Assembly: GCF_000237925.1 (NCBI RefSeq)
Contig: NW_017385990.1
Coordinates: 992,001-1,056,000 of the forward strand
Source: Schistosoma mansoni
Lineage: Eukaryota; Platyhelminthes; Trematoda; Strigeidida; Schistosomatidae
Direction: 5' to 3'
Length of the DNA: 64,000 nucleotides
Position numbers and translations under genes: made by a program. Every line of letters begins with the position of its first letter. The first letter of the stretch is position 1. A model generated the notes under the pieces. That model saw only the letters and a program-made list of their open reading frames with translations, had not been told where the DNA came from and did no database searches. Shown in pieces: positions 1-10,044 of this stretch.

Positions 1-329
1 TGTGAACTGTTAAAGTCGAATCCCATGAGAATACTAAATACTTTTTTTCACATCATAATAATCCATGACGAAAATCGCTTTTAAATGTTCAGCTTATGAT
101 TGTTTGACTAGAATCACTATTGTTTTTGTAGTATTGAATACAAACCTTCATTTGAACCAATTCATCTAATCTCTTTACAAGTACCCTTGTACTATGTAAT
201 CTTATTACTTGTGAATATGTTCTATTCTCTTAGTTGAATGATTTAATTGTGAAGCTATCATATCAACTCATATTTATCTTAATTCACTGACTTACATTAC
301 CTCTCAGATTGCAACCAGTAGGTAGAGTG

Positions 330-470
330 AAAGATGCCAGTCTTATGCAGCTTTCATTCGTACCCTAGCATCATGTTATGAACTGACTACCTGTCAGTTT
401 TTTCCAACCAGTCCTAGTGTCGGCAAATAAAGCATGGCGTGGGAGTTTCTTGACCAATATAAATCAGTCA
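330..470 (-). mobile_element. LINE-C remnant (3' ORF region)
   Basis: This stretch resembles 10,395-10,510 of the larger LINE-C copy, including the shared phrase TTTTTTCCAACCAGTCCTAG and the following GTCGGCAAATAA. On the minus strand it corresponds to the region just before the end of the reverse transcriptase ORF. It is short and diverged and has no coding capacity of its own. The boundaries are approximate. Confidence 0.55.
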
Positions 471-704
471 AACTATCACAATAGACAAGCTGGAATACCA
501 CGTCAAGTTGGCAGCCACAGTTAAGACACTACGTTCTGTCATAAAAATCGGAAATACGTACCCGCAACGTCAAATGAAAGTGACCTATTGATGACCAGTG
601 ATTTTTGCTGGTGGTTAAGCTGTATTGTATATTAGCCAAATTTAAGAATATGATTTAAGAACTTCCTGTTTGCTTAGGAACTTAAAGCTTGTGAGCTCTG
701 CGTT

Positions 705-1838
705 GCTTTACTTATTTACTTACTTACGCCTGTTACTTCCAATGGAGCTTAGGCCGCTGATCAGCATTCTCCAAGACATTTTGTCATGGGCATTCCTTTC
801 TAGTTCCATCCAACTACTTTTCATTCTTGTCATGTTTGTCTCTATTTCTCAGCGTAATGTGCTGTTTGGTCTTCCTCTTTTTATTCGGCCTTCAGTGTTC
901 CATGTGAGGGCTTGTCTTGTGACGCAGGTGGGTGCTTTCTTCAATGTGTGTCCTACCTACTTCCAGCGCTTCTTCCTGATTTCTTCCTCCGCTGAAATCT
1001 GGTTTGTTCTGTCGCACAATAGGTTGTTGCTGATAGTGTCTGTCCAACGGATCCGAAGTATTTTGCGTAGACAACTGTTAATAAACACTTGCATCTTCTG
1101 GATGATGGCTTTCGAAGTTGTCCTAGTTTCCGCCCCTTACAGTAGAAATGTGTTGACATTTGTATTGAAATTTCTGACTTTGGTGTTGGTTGACAGTTGT
1201 TTTGAGTTCCAGTTGTTCTTCAGTCGTAGATATGCTACTCTTGCTTTGCCGATGCGCGTCTTCACATCTGCATCAGATCCACCGTGTGCATCAATGATTC
1301 TGCCTAGATATGTAGAGCTTTTTACATCTTCCATAGCTGCCCAGTTATGTAAAGGTTTTACATCCTGCAAATCTTCTCCGTCGGGTGTGATTCGATTGGT
1401 GCATGCTGTATTGTATCGGAGAATCTTACTTTTCCGCTTGTGTATGTTGTGACCTGCTGCCACACTGATCGTCTCCTCCTGCATTTGTTGTTGCATGTGT
1501 GATAGGAAAGGCAGATCATCTGCGAAGTCTAGATCGTTCAGCTGCATCCTAGCTGTCCATTATATCCCATGCTTTCTCCTCCAGATGTTGACGTCTTCAC
1601 GATTTAGTCGATCACCAGGAGAAAGAGAAAGGGTGAAAGTAAGCAACCTTGCCTAACACCGGTCTTTACCTCGAATGAGTCAGTGAGTTGTCCTCCATGT
1701 ACGATTTCGCAGTTTGACCCATCATAAGAATTCCGTATGATATTGACTATCTTTTCAGCCACGCCGTAGTGTCTAGGAAGTCTCCAAAGTGTTGTCCTGT
1801 CTATGCTATCTAATGCTTTCTCATAGTCAATAAAGTCG
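705..1838 (-). mobile_element. LINE-A: truncated RTE-like non-LTR retrotransposon
   Basis: The minus strand encodes the reverse transcriptase of an RTE-like LINE in pieces. 1,604-1,849 gives fingers/palm motifs with GVRQGCLLSPFLFLLVID. 1,137-1,547 gives the catalytic motif LDFADD and the following thumb region. 705-1,140 gives the C-terminal region ending WRMLISGLSSIGSNRRK before a stop at 720-722. Downstream is a short TAAGTAAATAAG-type repeat tail typical of RTE 3' ends. The reading frame changes between pieces, so the copy is dead. It lacks the endonuclease and everything 5' of motif 2-3 and abuts an R600 fragment at about 1,838. The clade call comes from motif style; the exact family name is not known to me. 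Confidence 0.85.
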
Positions 1839-1885
1839 ATACTGCCCAAGTGCCCAAACTGAAGCAGATGGTTTCCTTAAAATTA
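1838..1885 (-). repeat. R600 repeat fragment
   Basis: A 45-base piece matching the 3' third of R600, including GCCCAAACTGAAGCAGATGG, sits directly against the 5' truncation of LINE-A. Confidence 0.6.
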
Positions 1886-1931
1886 CTAAAAATCTCCACA
1901 AAACCCCCTTTCTGATAATTATTATTATTTT

Positions 1932-2185
1932 CATAGTTGAAATCATGAGTCAATTGAAGCTAGACCATCAAGGAAAACCTGGAAGCACTGGACGACCGTT
2001 TCATCCTATTGTTGGACTACTCAGCAGTGCGCATCCACGACCTGGCCTCGCGAGCGAGATTCGAATCCAGGACCTACCAGTCTGGCGCCAGAACACTTAA
2101 CCCTGGTGGTCTAGCTTCAATGGACTCAGGCTTTCAACTATGAAAATACTAAATCTCCACAAACCCCCCCCCCTTCTGATCATTA
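1932..2185 (-). mobile_element. F2 hammerhead SINE, partial, with inverted arms
   Basis: The left arm reads TTGAAATCATGAGTCAATTG and the right arm repeats it in reverse (GGTCTAGCTTCAATGGACTC). The minus strand between them carries a tRNA-like B box (gattcgaatccagg on the plus strand) and a hammerhead at about 1,968-2,035. The ribozyme core reads CTGAGTA where CTGANGA is required, so this ribozyme is probably inactive. The element ends in a poly-C-expanded copy of the arm. Confidence 0.75.
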
Positions 2186-2810
2186 TTATTATTATGTTTA
2201 TATTGATTTTACTCCCTACAATTTCCAATCATTTATTGATTTTACAAAATATTAATTTCATGATTATTATGATCATTGTACTTGCCCCTTTTTTTCTTTT
2301 TTTTTCTGCTTAGCTCGTTATGCACTTATTAAATCATTAGAAAGTATTGCATTAAATTAAAAAGAAGCTAAAATTGCACCATCTACATTCGATTTTTTTT
2401 TTGTTTATTATTATGATGAATTTTGTTACACATATCAATGAATCAATATTATTGTTATGAAATATTGCCGGGGGGGGGAGAGGCGAGGAGTGGAGGGAAG
2501 GAATGTTTGTTTTTTTTATAAAAAAAAATATTTCAACTTAGTAACAACTGAGAAGAGAAAAAGGAAAAGTAATTTATGTAAATTATCATTTTTTTTTGCT
2601 TGATAAAAATGTTTCTTTTTTTTTTAGCATTTTTATTATTGTTTAAAGTTGTGTTAAAGATTTCCTTGTTAGCTTTTGTTTTGTTACCTTTTTAAATTTT
2701 TTTTTTTGGAGAAAGATGGATAAACAACTAACATTTATTATTGCTTAAATGTTTTACAGTGTTATGCTTAAGTTAAAAATTTCATTTTTCAGTACAATAC
2801 TACTTATTTA
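2186..2810. other. AT-rich spacer with homopolymer runs
   Basis: No gene was seen. The stretch holds many T and A runs of 7-11 bases and a G9 run at about 2,469. These are common in non-coding DNA of this base composition. Confidence 0.6.
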
Positions 2811-2811
2811 T

Positions 2812-3995
2812 TATAGTTGAAAACGTGAGTCAATTGAAGCTACTAGACCACCACTATGGAAAACCTGGAAGCACTGGATGGCCGTTTCGTTCTATTATGG
2901 GACTCTTCAGCAGTGCGCATCCATGATCCCGCCTCGCGAGATTCCAACCCAGGACCTAACAGTCAATCAGTCAGCTACAACGTAGGACCAGGCACATATA
3001 TGCATCGGTCCAAGTTGCCAAACCTCGTTAACACAACAAGATAAACACCGGATTCATAGAAGTAGTTAATTTAGTGTTGGTGATATATAAAAGATAGGTT
3101 GTATACAAGGAAGGAAGACAGATATGAAGCAATTTTAATCTCAAGGTGATCGATTCTGAGCCATGTCACCTAGAGTCTCCAACCATTGGTTAGGATAGTC
3201 ACGCGGACCCCAACCAAGTAGTCTACGTCTGCCAACATGGCTCACACTAGAAGTTAGTGACTTTGTGGACTGATGCCATGTTTTGGTTTGGCCGCCCCTA
3301 ACTCTTATCCAACCATCCCCTACACTAGTCAGCATAGCGCGTCGTGGTAATCGGTGTTCAGACATACGTAACACGTGGCCTAACCATATCAGTCGATGAA
3401 GATTCATGACCTGATCAACTGATTTACCATCATTTCCTAATACTCTGTGTCTAACCTCACTATTACTTACCCGGTTATCCCAGCAGATGCGAGCAATATT
3501 TCTAAGACATCTGTGGTCAAATACTAGTAACTTACGAGTATCTTCTACTCTTAATGGCCATGTTTCGCAGCCGTAAAGTAGAACAGAGCGAACTGTTGCG
3601 CAGTATACTCGTCCCTTAATTAATATCTCGTCTTCGCCATAGGTGACGTAAGTTGGCAAAAGCCAAACGAGGTTTTCGAATTCGTGCTGAGATTTCGTCA
3701 GACACCAAATCTGTAGGGCTGATCAGACTCCCAGTCTCGAACCAGAGCCCTTAACCGATTGACCACTGAGCCAGCATCCAACGGTGTTAATGTCTGACTT
3801 CAACTAATCCACGAAGTTGAGCAACCGTTCACCAATTGTCTTCAGTGAGTTGTTATCTCACGACAGACGTGGTTTGAACTCCACTGGTGACTGCTTCTCA
3901 TTAGAACTTCTGGATGTACTTCTCGAAGTCAGTCACTAGTGAGCATATGATTATACTCATTATCAGAAGGGGTTTTGTGGAGATTTAGTATTTTC
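2812..3995 (-). mobile_element. F2 hammerhead SINE interrupted by a LINE-B insertion
   Basis: 2,812-2,955 carries the F2 arm, a hammerhead region and the start of the tRNA-like part. The F2 sequence resumes at about 3,699 with the rest of the tRNA-like part (CCGATTGACCACTGAGCCAG), the F2 body and, at about 3,963-3,995, the start of another arm (GAAGGGGTTTTGTGGAG). The two halves join in consensus order once the LINE piece between them is set aside. The sequence cagt is present at both edges and may be a short target-site duplication. Confidence 0.75.
2956..3698 (-). mobile_element. LINE-B: 5'-truncated RTE/SR2-like LINE 3' end
   Basis: The minus strand from about 3,659 to 3,141 encodes the region after the reverse transcriptase catalytic core: GRVYCATVRSVLLYGCETWP, then a conserved RCLRNIARICWD block, then LGWGPRDYPNQWLETLGDMA. 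It is followed by about 180 bases of 3' UTR ending in GACTGATTGACTG-like repeats at 2,956-2,970. The same 3' UTR recurs elsewhere in the window. 5' truncation is usual for LINEs. The element sits inside an F2 SINE. Confidence 0.85.
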
Positions 3996-4274
3996 ATACC
4001 TATTTACATAAATGTAATTGATTCTATGGATTTAAGTATACAATAAGATGCTGGTCTGCAAGAAGCATCATCAGAAGTAATAGATCTCTATGGAAACCTT
4101 GGACAAGATTCAAATAAGCAAGAACAGGTGGAAAGATTGTTCCTACAGTTATTTGTTCTTATTGATCACTACATGTTTTTGAAGAATATTAGGTCAGTTC
4201 ATTTCACTTATTTTTTAAGAATAGGGATTATTCCTGACTGTGTTATTGGTAAACTCTGTCCGTAGCTCTTATAA

Positions 4275-4645
4275 TGCCATTGCTGACCACGGGTAAAGGA
4301 GGAGGGTTAGGTGTAGGGCCGGCAACCCCATCCCATAGAAAACCACCTTACTAAAAAAGCACTAACCAGAATAAACAATTTAAACTTTGCCCTGGGAGTT
4401 GAAGGAAGAATTATGACGCCTCATGATGAAAGCCAAAATTATTCGGAAATCGCGAGGTTGATGCCTCTTCTATCAACCAGCGCGACCATTTCCATAGGTA
4501 CATAGAACTTCCGGACAATAAGGGAGACCGAAAGGCCAATTAAATAGCCACGGAAATTATAAGATACAACTTGGCGGTTTTCTGAATCAGTAAAACCCAT
4601 TGGACCCAAGCTGGAGAGGAAAGGTTAGGTATGGGCTTCATGCCT
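4275..4645 (+). mobile_element. LINE-A 5' end: endonuclease start fragment
   Basis: The plus strand can be read as the N-terminus of an apurinic-type endonuclease. It has a Ser/Thr-rich leader, then TISIGT and an RTM-like block, then a segment ending near SETHWTQAG in degraded form. I recognise this as the 5' portion of the same type of endonuclease-reverse transcriptase LINE as the 705-1,838 copy. The frame is disrupted, and the match stops abruptly after about 4,645. Confidence 0.6.
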
Positions 4646-5330
4646 TACCATTATATTTCTTGAGTACGCCGATTTGCATATGACCCTCAATTACCTTGGA
4701 GAGGACTAATGATGACCGGATTTAATGTATCAAGTCGACGAACATGTCTTCTAATATACGACCAGAGCTGAAAAATTAGTACGCAGAAACTATTCGATGA
4801 GACCTGGGACTGATCACATGTTATCCTAGATTGATATACAATCTGTATTTTTTATGCTAAGATTATACGAAACTAAGTAGTGTCTTCTGTTGAACAATTA
4901 GTTTATAGGCAGTTGAGCATACATCACAACTTAGCCTTATCAAATTTTCCATCCTGACATATTAAATCGCTAGATACTATTGATTTATGAAATAAGGGTG
5001 CCAATTAGAGCAGAGTAAAGTGAACAGTCCATTGGTTCCACTATTTATTGCTTATAACTATTTAGGTCACTTTCCCTAATATTATGCTTATTGTCGTTAC
5101 CTATCGTTATGAGAATACTAATTGAGTCAAGTTACATACTATAGAACCCGTTCAAATTACCAGCACCATCACAGCTTACTTAGAACAACCCAATGACGTT
5201 AAAAACGAATAAAGAGACTAATACATTGAGAACAAAATAAATTCTAGCTACACTTGCGCAACCGTCGCTGATTTTAGGCTAAATGATTCGAACTACAAAC
5301 TGTTTCTGTAATGATGAGTTAGTTTACTCA
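4646..5330. other. Intergenic spacer, nothing recognised
   Basis: There is no supported ORF, RNA gene or repeat match to other parts of the window. Confidence 0.5.
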
Positions 5331-5332
5331 AA

Positions 5333-5803
5333 CACATAAATTTTGGTACAAGGAAGCACCAGATACATATGCTCCACACAAATCTCATTTGATTTGTGTG
5401 AGGGCTATGATACTGCCCAAACTGAAGCAGGTACTATTTTAGGGGGCCACACCCCGAGCCTTTGACCTAATGGTCTGATCCACAAGGCAGTGGAGCATCG
5501 TGGGGAGATTCAGTCCCATGGTAGCCGGTGACCAACAATTGATTCATACGCCATTCGTTCCTTCAGGATACTGGAGCCAGTCCATGTGCACCATTGGTTT
5601 AGAAATTAGGGTTTTCCAACTCCCCTAGGTGGACTCACCGTATCTACCAACCCGGTTAAAGCTCTGGACATTCGCTTTTCGTGGTGTTTATTTCGTAAAC
5701 AACAGTAATGCCACGAGAAGGCAGTGAGTGGGACTTCCCTGGCAGAGGCCATGTGAATTTCGAGAGGGAGAGCGGACTCTCGACCGTATCACGGCATATG
5801 AGG
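5333..5803 (-). repeat. R600 interspersed repeat, near full length
   Basis: On the minus strand the element runs from its 5' part (tcacggtgagtccacctagg region) to the 3' end (tgtaccaaaatttatgtgt). It shares ordered blocks with the copies at 33.4, 54.7 and 59.1 kb. R600 is a roughly 600-base repeat with no large ORF. Its last 45 bases match the 3' tail of LINE-C. Confidence 0.85.
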
Positions 5804-6094
5804 TAGACTGTAAGATATTTCCATTAAAAATTTATTTCAAGGTACAAATTAAGTGCACAGTTGTAAGTTTATAGATACGTTTTGTTATGAGATAATTTTG
5901 CCGGTATCCTTGTTAATAATATCAGTACATTACTGTGGTTTCCAAGCTATAATGTAACGACAAAAAATACATTTCCGCGGCCAGTAAGTTCCACTAACGC
6001 TCGGGAAAGTCTTCAACAAGATTCCCTTTACCAATAACACTAAGCTTATTAATCTAAATTCGGATGAGATACTTAGTTTGGAAACCATAGGTTT

Positions 6095-6285
6095 TCAGGA
6101 CTCAGTGGCTGAGTGGATAACGTGATGGCGTTTGAAGCGAAAGGTACTGGGTTCGAATCCCAGAGTGAACATCTACTCTGAGATGCAGGTGCACCCAGCT
6201 GACGAGTCCCAAATAGGACGAAACGCGCGTCAAACTGGATTCCACTGCTAGTCACTATCTATTTTTGCTTACATAGGTTTGATAG
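6095..6285 (+). mobile_element. S1 (Sm-alpha-like) tRNA-derived hammerhead SINE
   Basis: A pol III A box (GTGGCTGAGTGGATAA) and B box (GGTTCGAATCC) are spaced as in a tRNA of the Leu/Ser type. They are followed by a hammerhead ribozyme and the S1 3' end (ccactgctagtcactatcta...ttgctta). Known schistosome Sm-alpha retroposons have this architecture. Confidence 0.9.
6193..6242 (+). ncRNA. Hammerhead ribozyme, S1 type
   Basis: Core CTGACGA, stem II gTCC/GGAc with loop CAAATA, GAAA, a short self-complementary stem III ACGCGCGT, and cleavage triplet GTC. Three additional As follow the cleavage site before the stem I strand CTGG. The conserved bases are intact, but stem III is too short to be stable in a monomer. 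Confidence 0.88.
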
Positions 6286-7050
6286 TGGTAATCTTGTATA
6301 TTTTAGTAATAACTTTCTATATGCATTTAAGTAATATATAATAACGTATCTGGTATTATACGCTTGAAGTGTGCAAAACACAGACACTACATAATGAAAA
6401 TGTTAATATTATAAAGGAGCGAAATACATAACTCAGCAATTTAGTCATACATATTATTCAAAACAGCTAATCTATTGATACTGTAAACTACATATATACA
6501 GTGAATAGCTGATTATTCAATATCAACCACCAGTTTAATATATTCAAATGTGTTTATCAATATTTAAAGAGATAAACAGCATTACACGTTCATTACTTGT
6601 GAATCGGTGTTCGGTACATCAATCAATCACCCACATTGTTTATATCGGGTTACATCCTGCATGTTTGATGTCAGTAGTTAGCAGAAACCTACCCTTAGTC
6701 AAACCAACAGTGGTAATACCATTAAAGCAAAAGGCTAGATCAACTTACGGGAAAAACCTATTAAAGGTCAGTGGCAGACTGTGGCTCGGAAATGGCATAC
6801 TGCCGAAACTAATTTCCCATGAACGACATGGCTTATGGCACTCAGAACGACTCATTCAGAAAATAACGACTGGTATATGTTAAGTTTTAGGCTTCGGCGA
6901 CCAATGACCAAAAACCTCACTTGGTAACAATCTGAATCGTACTAAACGTAACTTCGGAATACATAAATTAATTAGTAAAAATCATTAAATTATACAAAAT
7001 ATAATTAATTGTAGCTCGAGGACAGTTTATAACAACATGCTAATACAAAA
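6286..7050. other. Ferritin 3' flank
   Basis: A 111-codon open frame at 6,548-6,883 (plus) has no recognisable domain and ordinary AT-rich composition. I do not call it a gene. Nothing else was recognised. The ferritin transcript's 3' UTR must lie in the right part of this stretch. Confidence 0.5.
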
Positions 7051-8439
7051 TTATTGACTCTCGCCATGTAGGGTTTCTTTGTCGAAGGTGTATTCCCCAA
7101 GACCATTGCCAACACGAATGAGATTAGTAATGTAATCGGAAAGCTTTTTCATAGACTGTACCTGAATCTCCAAATATTCATCTAGAAAATAAACGAGACA
7201 ATATTATACATAGTGTGGATAATTGATTGAGAATATGAATGAAAGGAACCTAATAGTTTTACGGCTAAGCTTATAGGATATTGACAACAACCTATTAAGT
7301 CACAAACTACTCTGCTTCAAATGAAATCTACCCAGGGAGTTGAGTAACTTATTTGTTGCTTCTCATCGCCAACAACATTTTCGGCGACAGCTCTAGACTT
7401 TACTAGCAAGCAGTGTAGCATCTGGTAAGCGCAATGACTTAAGTTATCACATGAATGTAGAATGCAGACAAAGGACTATCAAGACGACGGGAAAAGTTAG
7501 TAAAACCCTCTAATACATGCAAAAAATACACTAGCGCAGTTTGATTTTATTTCACACTTGCTAGAGTTTTTGTATTGACGAGGTGATTCAATGTACTGTT
7601 ATGTGTATGAGGATGGTTATCGCTTTTTGCACACCCAACATCTGGAAGAACAGTCTTTGAGGGTCATACGAAGGGAACTGAGTTAGGAAAAGTCCTGGAA
7701 ACTTAGGGGCGTCAATGTGTTGTTGACGAAATGACTGCTTGAGTCCGGTTACATCCGGACCAAATTTGGGTAGTCTTAGATGAGTAAGTCCACACTTGGA
7801 CTAGTCTTTCGGACGTGATCCCATAAACAATATGAAGACACGACTCACATTTGTTTCCAATGAACCAGTCAATAGCATTGACTTCTGCAGACTGGAATTG
7901 AAAATCAAATCAATTTTGCAACCAAAATGAGCCAAAAAGTGGATATAACACAAGTGAGTTTAATATCGAATTCACCGGAAGACCCCATCATAGGAAACCT
8001 GACAGTGAACTTACTATTAATGAAATCGCAAAAGTGTGTATCTCTGTGCCTTTCACCAACAGCCACTAACTCCATCAGACTCTGATTGACCTTCTTCTCC
8101 AAGTCAAGAGCATCCTGCATAGCATGAAGTCCCGAATTCCATGAGAGTTGGGGAGGTGCCGATATATCTTGTAACACAATCCGACCACCCCGCATATTTT
8201 GATAAGTCATTAACTATACATAATTTAGCTGGGAACTGTTGAACTACCTTTATCGCATGTTGTCGCTCCTCTTCAGACTCGTTTAAGAAGAATTTATAGA
8301 AACCGTTCAGCGCAACGTCATCACGATTAAAATGAAAAGCCATAGTCATATAAACATAGCTGGCATATAGTTCCATATTAATTTGCTTATTAACACCAGC
8401 TTCACACTCTTCATGATAGTTCTGTCTGCACAAAGACAT
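7051..8439 (-). CDS. Ferritin heavy-chain-like subunit (three exons)
   Basis: Iron-storage protein that oxidises Fe(II) and stores it as a mineral inside a 24-subunit shell. Exons: 8,248-8,439 (64 codons, ends at GTAGTT), 8,015-8,213 (ends at GTAAGT) and 7,051-7,181 (after TTTTCTAG). Phases fit and give 173 residues, normal for the family. All seven ferroxidase ligands of H-type ferritin are present by alignment: E23, Y30, E57, E58, H61, E103 and Q137. The protein starts [11 protein letters not shown], lacks a signal peptide and so is probably cytosolic. Intron 1 is only 34 bases; intron 2 is 833. No CAGTG loop of an iron-responsive element was seen in about 200 bases upstream of the ATG, which fits reports that schistosome ferritins lack it. 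Which schistosome paralogue this is (somatic or yolk) cannot be decided here. Confidence 0.95.
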
Positions 8440-8749
8440 CTGCGTGCGTACTTTCTGAAATCACGAGTTTGAAGATGATAGAATTTAATCATGATGTGTT
8501 GTGATAAAGTTAAACAATGCGAAATTGTGTTATCGCATAATAATACTGGTAATTTATTTAAAACCATGATCACATATTATATTTTGTTCTAATTATATTG
8601 AACTTAAAGGCACACTTGACAAACAGTGTTTCATTCCATTTCAGTTTAAAAGAACAACTGGCTGCAGGGCCAGTGCTTGATTTGACATTAGTGGTCTCTA
8701 ACGTGATCCAACTTCATTCAAAAAGCATCAACAGATAGCGCTTCGATCA

Positions 8750-9540
8750 TTTGTCAAAGAATTAGATGTCCTTCATTGATGATTCGATGAGAAAATCTAT
8801 GGTCAGTGGACAAGTAATTTGTCCCGGTCTTGTGGACTACTCTAGTGTCCTCGTAAATTCTCTGTTCGGAAGACATGAAAAATGAGGGCATGATTATTAT
8901 AAACACCCAACTTAATATGACCAAAATCACAAAATTGAGTATTTCTTTCAGCAAAGTGAATAGTAGTACAAACATTGCCTGTATGTGTCCGATCATACCA
9001 CAATTAAAGCATTTAGAATTACGAGATACACATGAAATACATGGGTAAAACTTGCTACAGAGCAAGCATTTACCACACTTGTGCTCATTTACGTGATCAA
9101 CCTCACAACGTCTTGGTCAGTTGTTATCTGAATAAACTTGATTGCGCATTGGACTGGGACAAAGTAGTAAAGTGGTGGAATTCCTGATGATCTGACTAAT
9201 CATTTAATGAGATTTCCCTTCCTTACCGTACTCGAAATTCGTACACTCTACATGGTACAGTAGTAGTTGCTTGAGAGCTGCGTGTGGGAATGAAATCGGC
9301 TTGTCTGGAAATGCCAGTATGTTTATTAATCTATATGCTTTTTTCGGATGAATGTAAAGAGATGATCCACAATATTAATATCCTCAGCATCTCTGTTGGT
9401 CATAGCCCAGATTTCGAACCATTTCGTGCAGTCTTCAAAAGTTTAAGAATTTGAATGAATGCCAAACTGTTCCATCTCAGGCTCCATCCCAACGACAATG
9501 TGGTAATTTCGAGTATTTAAATAATTGTGCAATTTAGGAT
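8750..9540 (-). mobile_element. Ty3/gypsy gag fossil
   Basis: The minus strand encodes parts of a gypsy-type gag, including a CCHC-like zinc knuckle (KCFNCGMIGHIQ) and an upstream block reading AFPDKPISFPHAALKQLLL. The piece is broken and has no pol or LTRs attached. The ends are approximate. Confidence 0.65.
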
Positions 9541-10044
9541 TCCCAGAAATAAAGTAATTTACCTAAGACATATGAGCACGAACGGACGTATTGTATTTGG
9601 AATTCGAATTCAGTCATTCATCAAGGGCAAAGGAATCATCAGTTTGCACAAACTCTACAGCTAGCTACTTGTATACATCAAGATACTGGTTACTCAACAG
9701 AACGAACATGACGTACATAACGTTGATCAAAACCAAGTGGTCAGTTGATTGTAAACTCGTACGAATTATTCGAGTTTAAGACGGAAGAATACTTTATACA
9801 AAGTCAAAAAGATTCCAGCATCGATATTGCACAAGTCATTGCGTATTGACCATAGGATTCTAATGCCTTTAACAGCTATTGAGCGGCAATGTACGGTAGT
9901 CTTTAAGTTTTGGCTAGCGATGGCTCATCGATCATTGTTTGTCTGGTTTACCGGGAGCTCCGTGTTTTTTCTCCTGGTATGTACGTTCGCTTTTGTGCTC
10001 GATATGCACCGTAATGCACTTGGGATCTTATTTATTGACTGATT
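9541..10044. other. Spacer between gag fossil and LINE-C
   Basis: Open frames of 62 and 71 codons are present, but none has a recognisable domain. Nothing else was seen. Confidence 0.45.

Noticed and set aside
670-1452. A 260-codon plus-strand open frame
   Set aside because: It is the antisense shadow of the LINE-A reverse transcriptase on the minus strand.
6548-6883. A 111-codon plus-strand open frame
   Set aside because: No domain, signal or splice support, and composition like the surrounding non-coding DNA.
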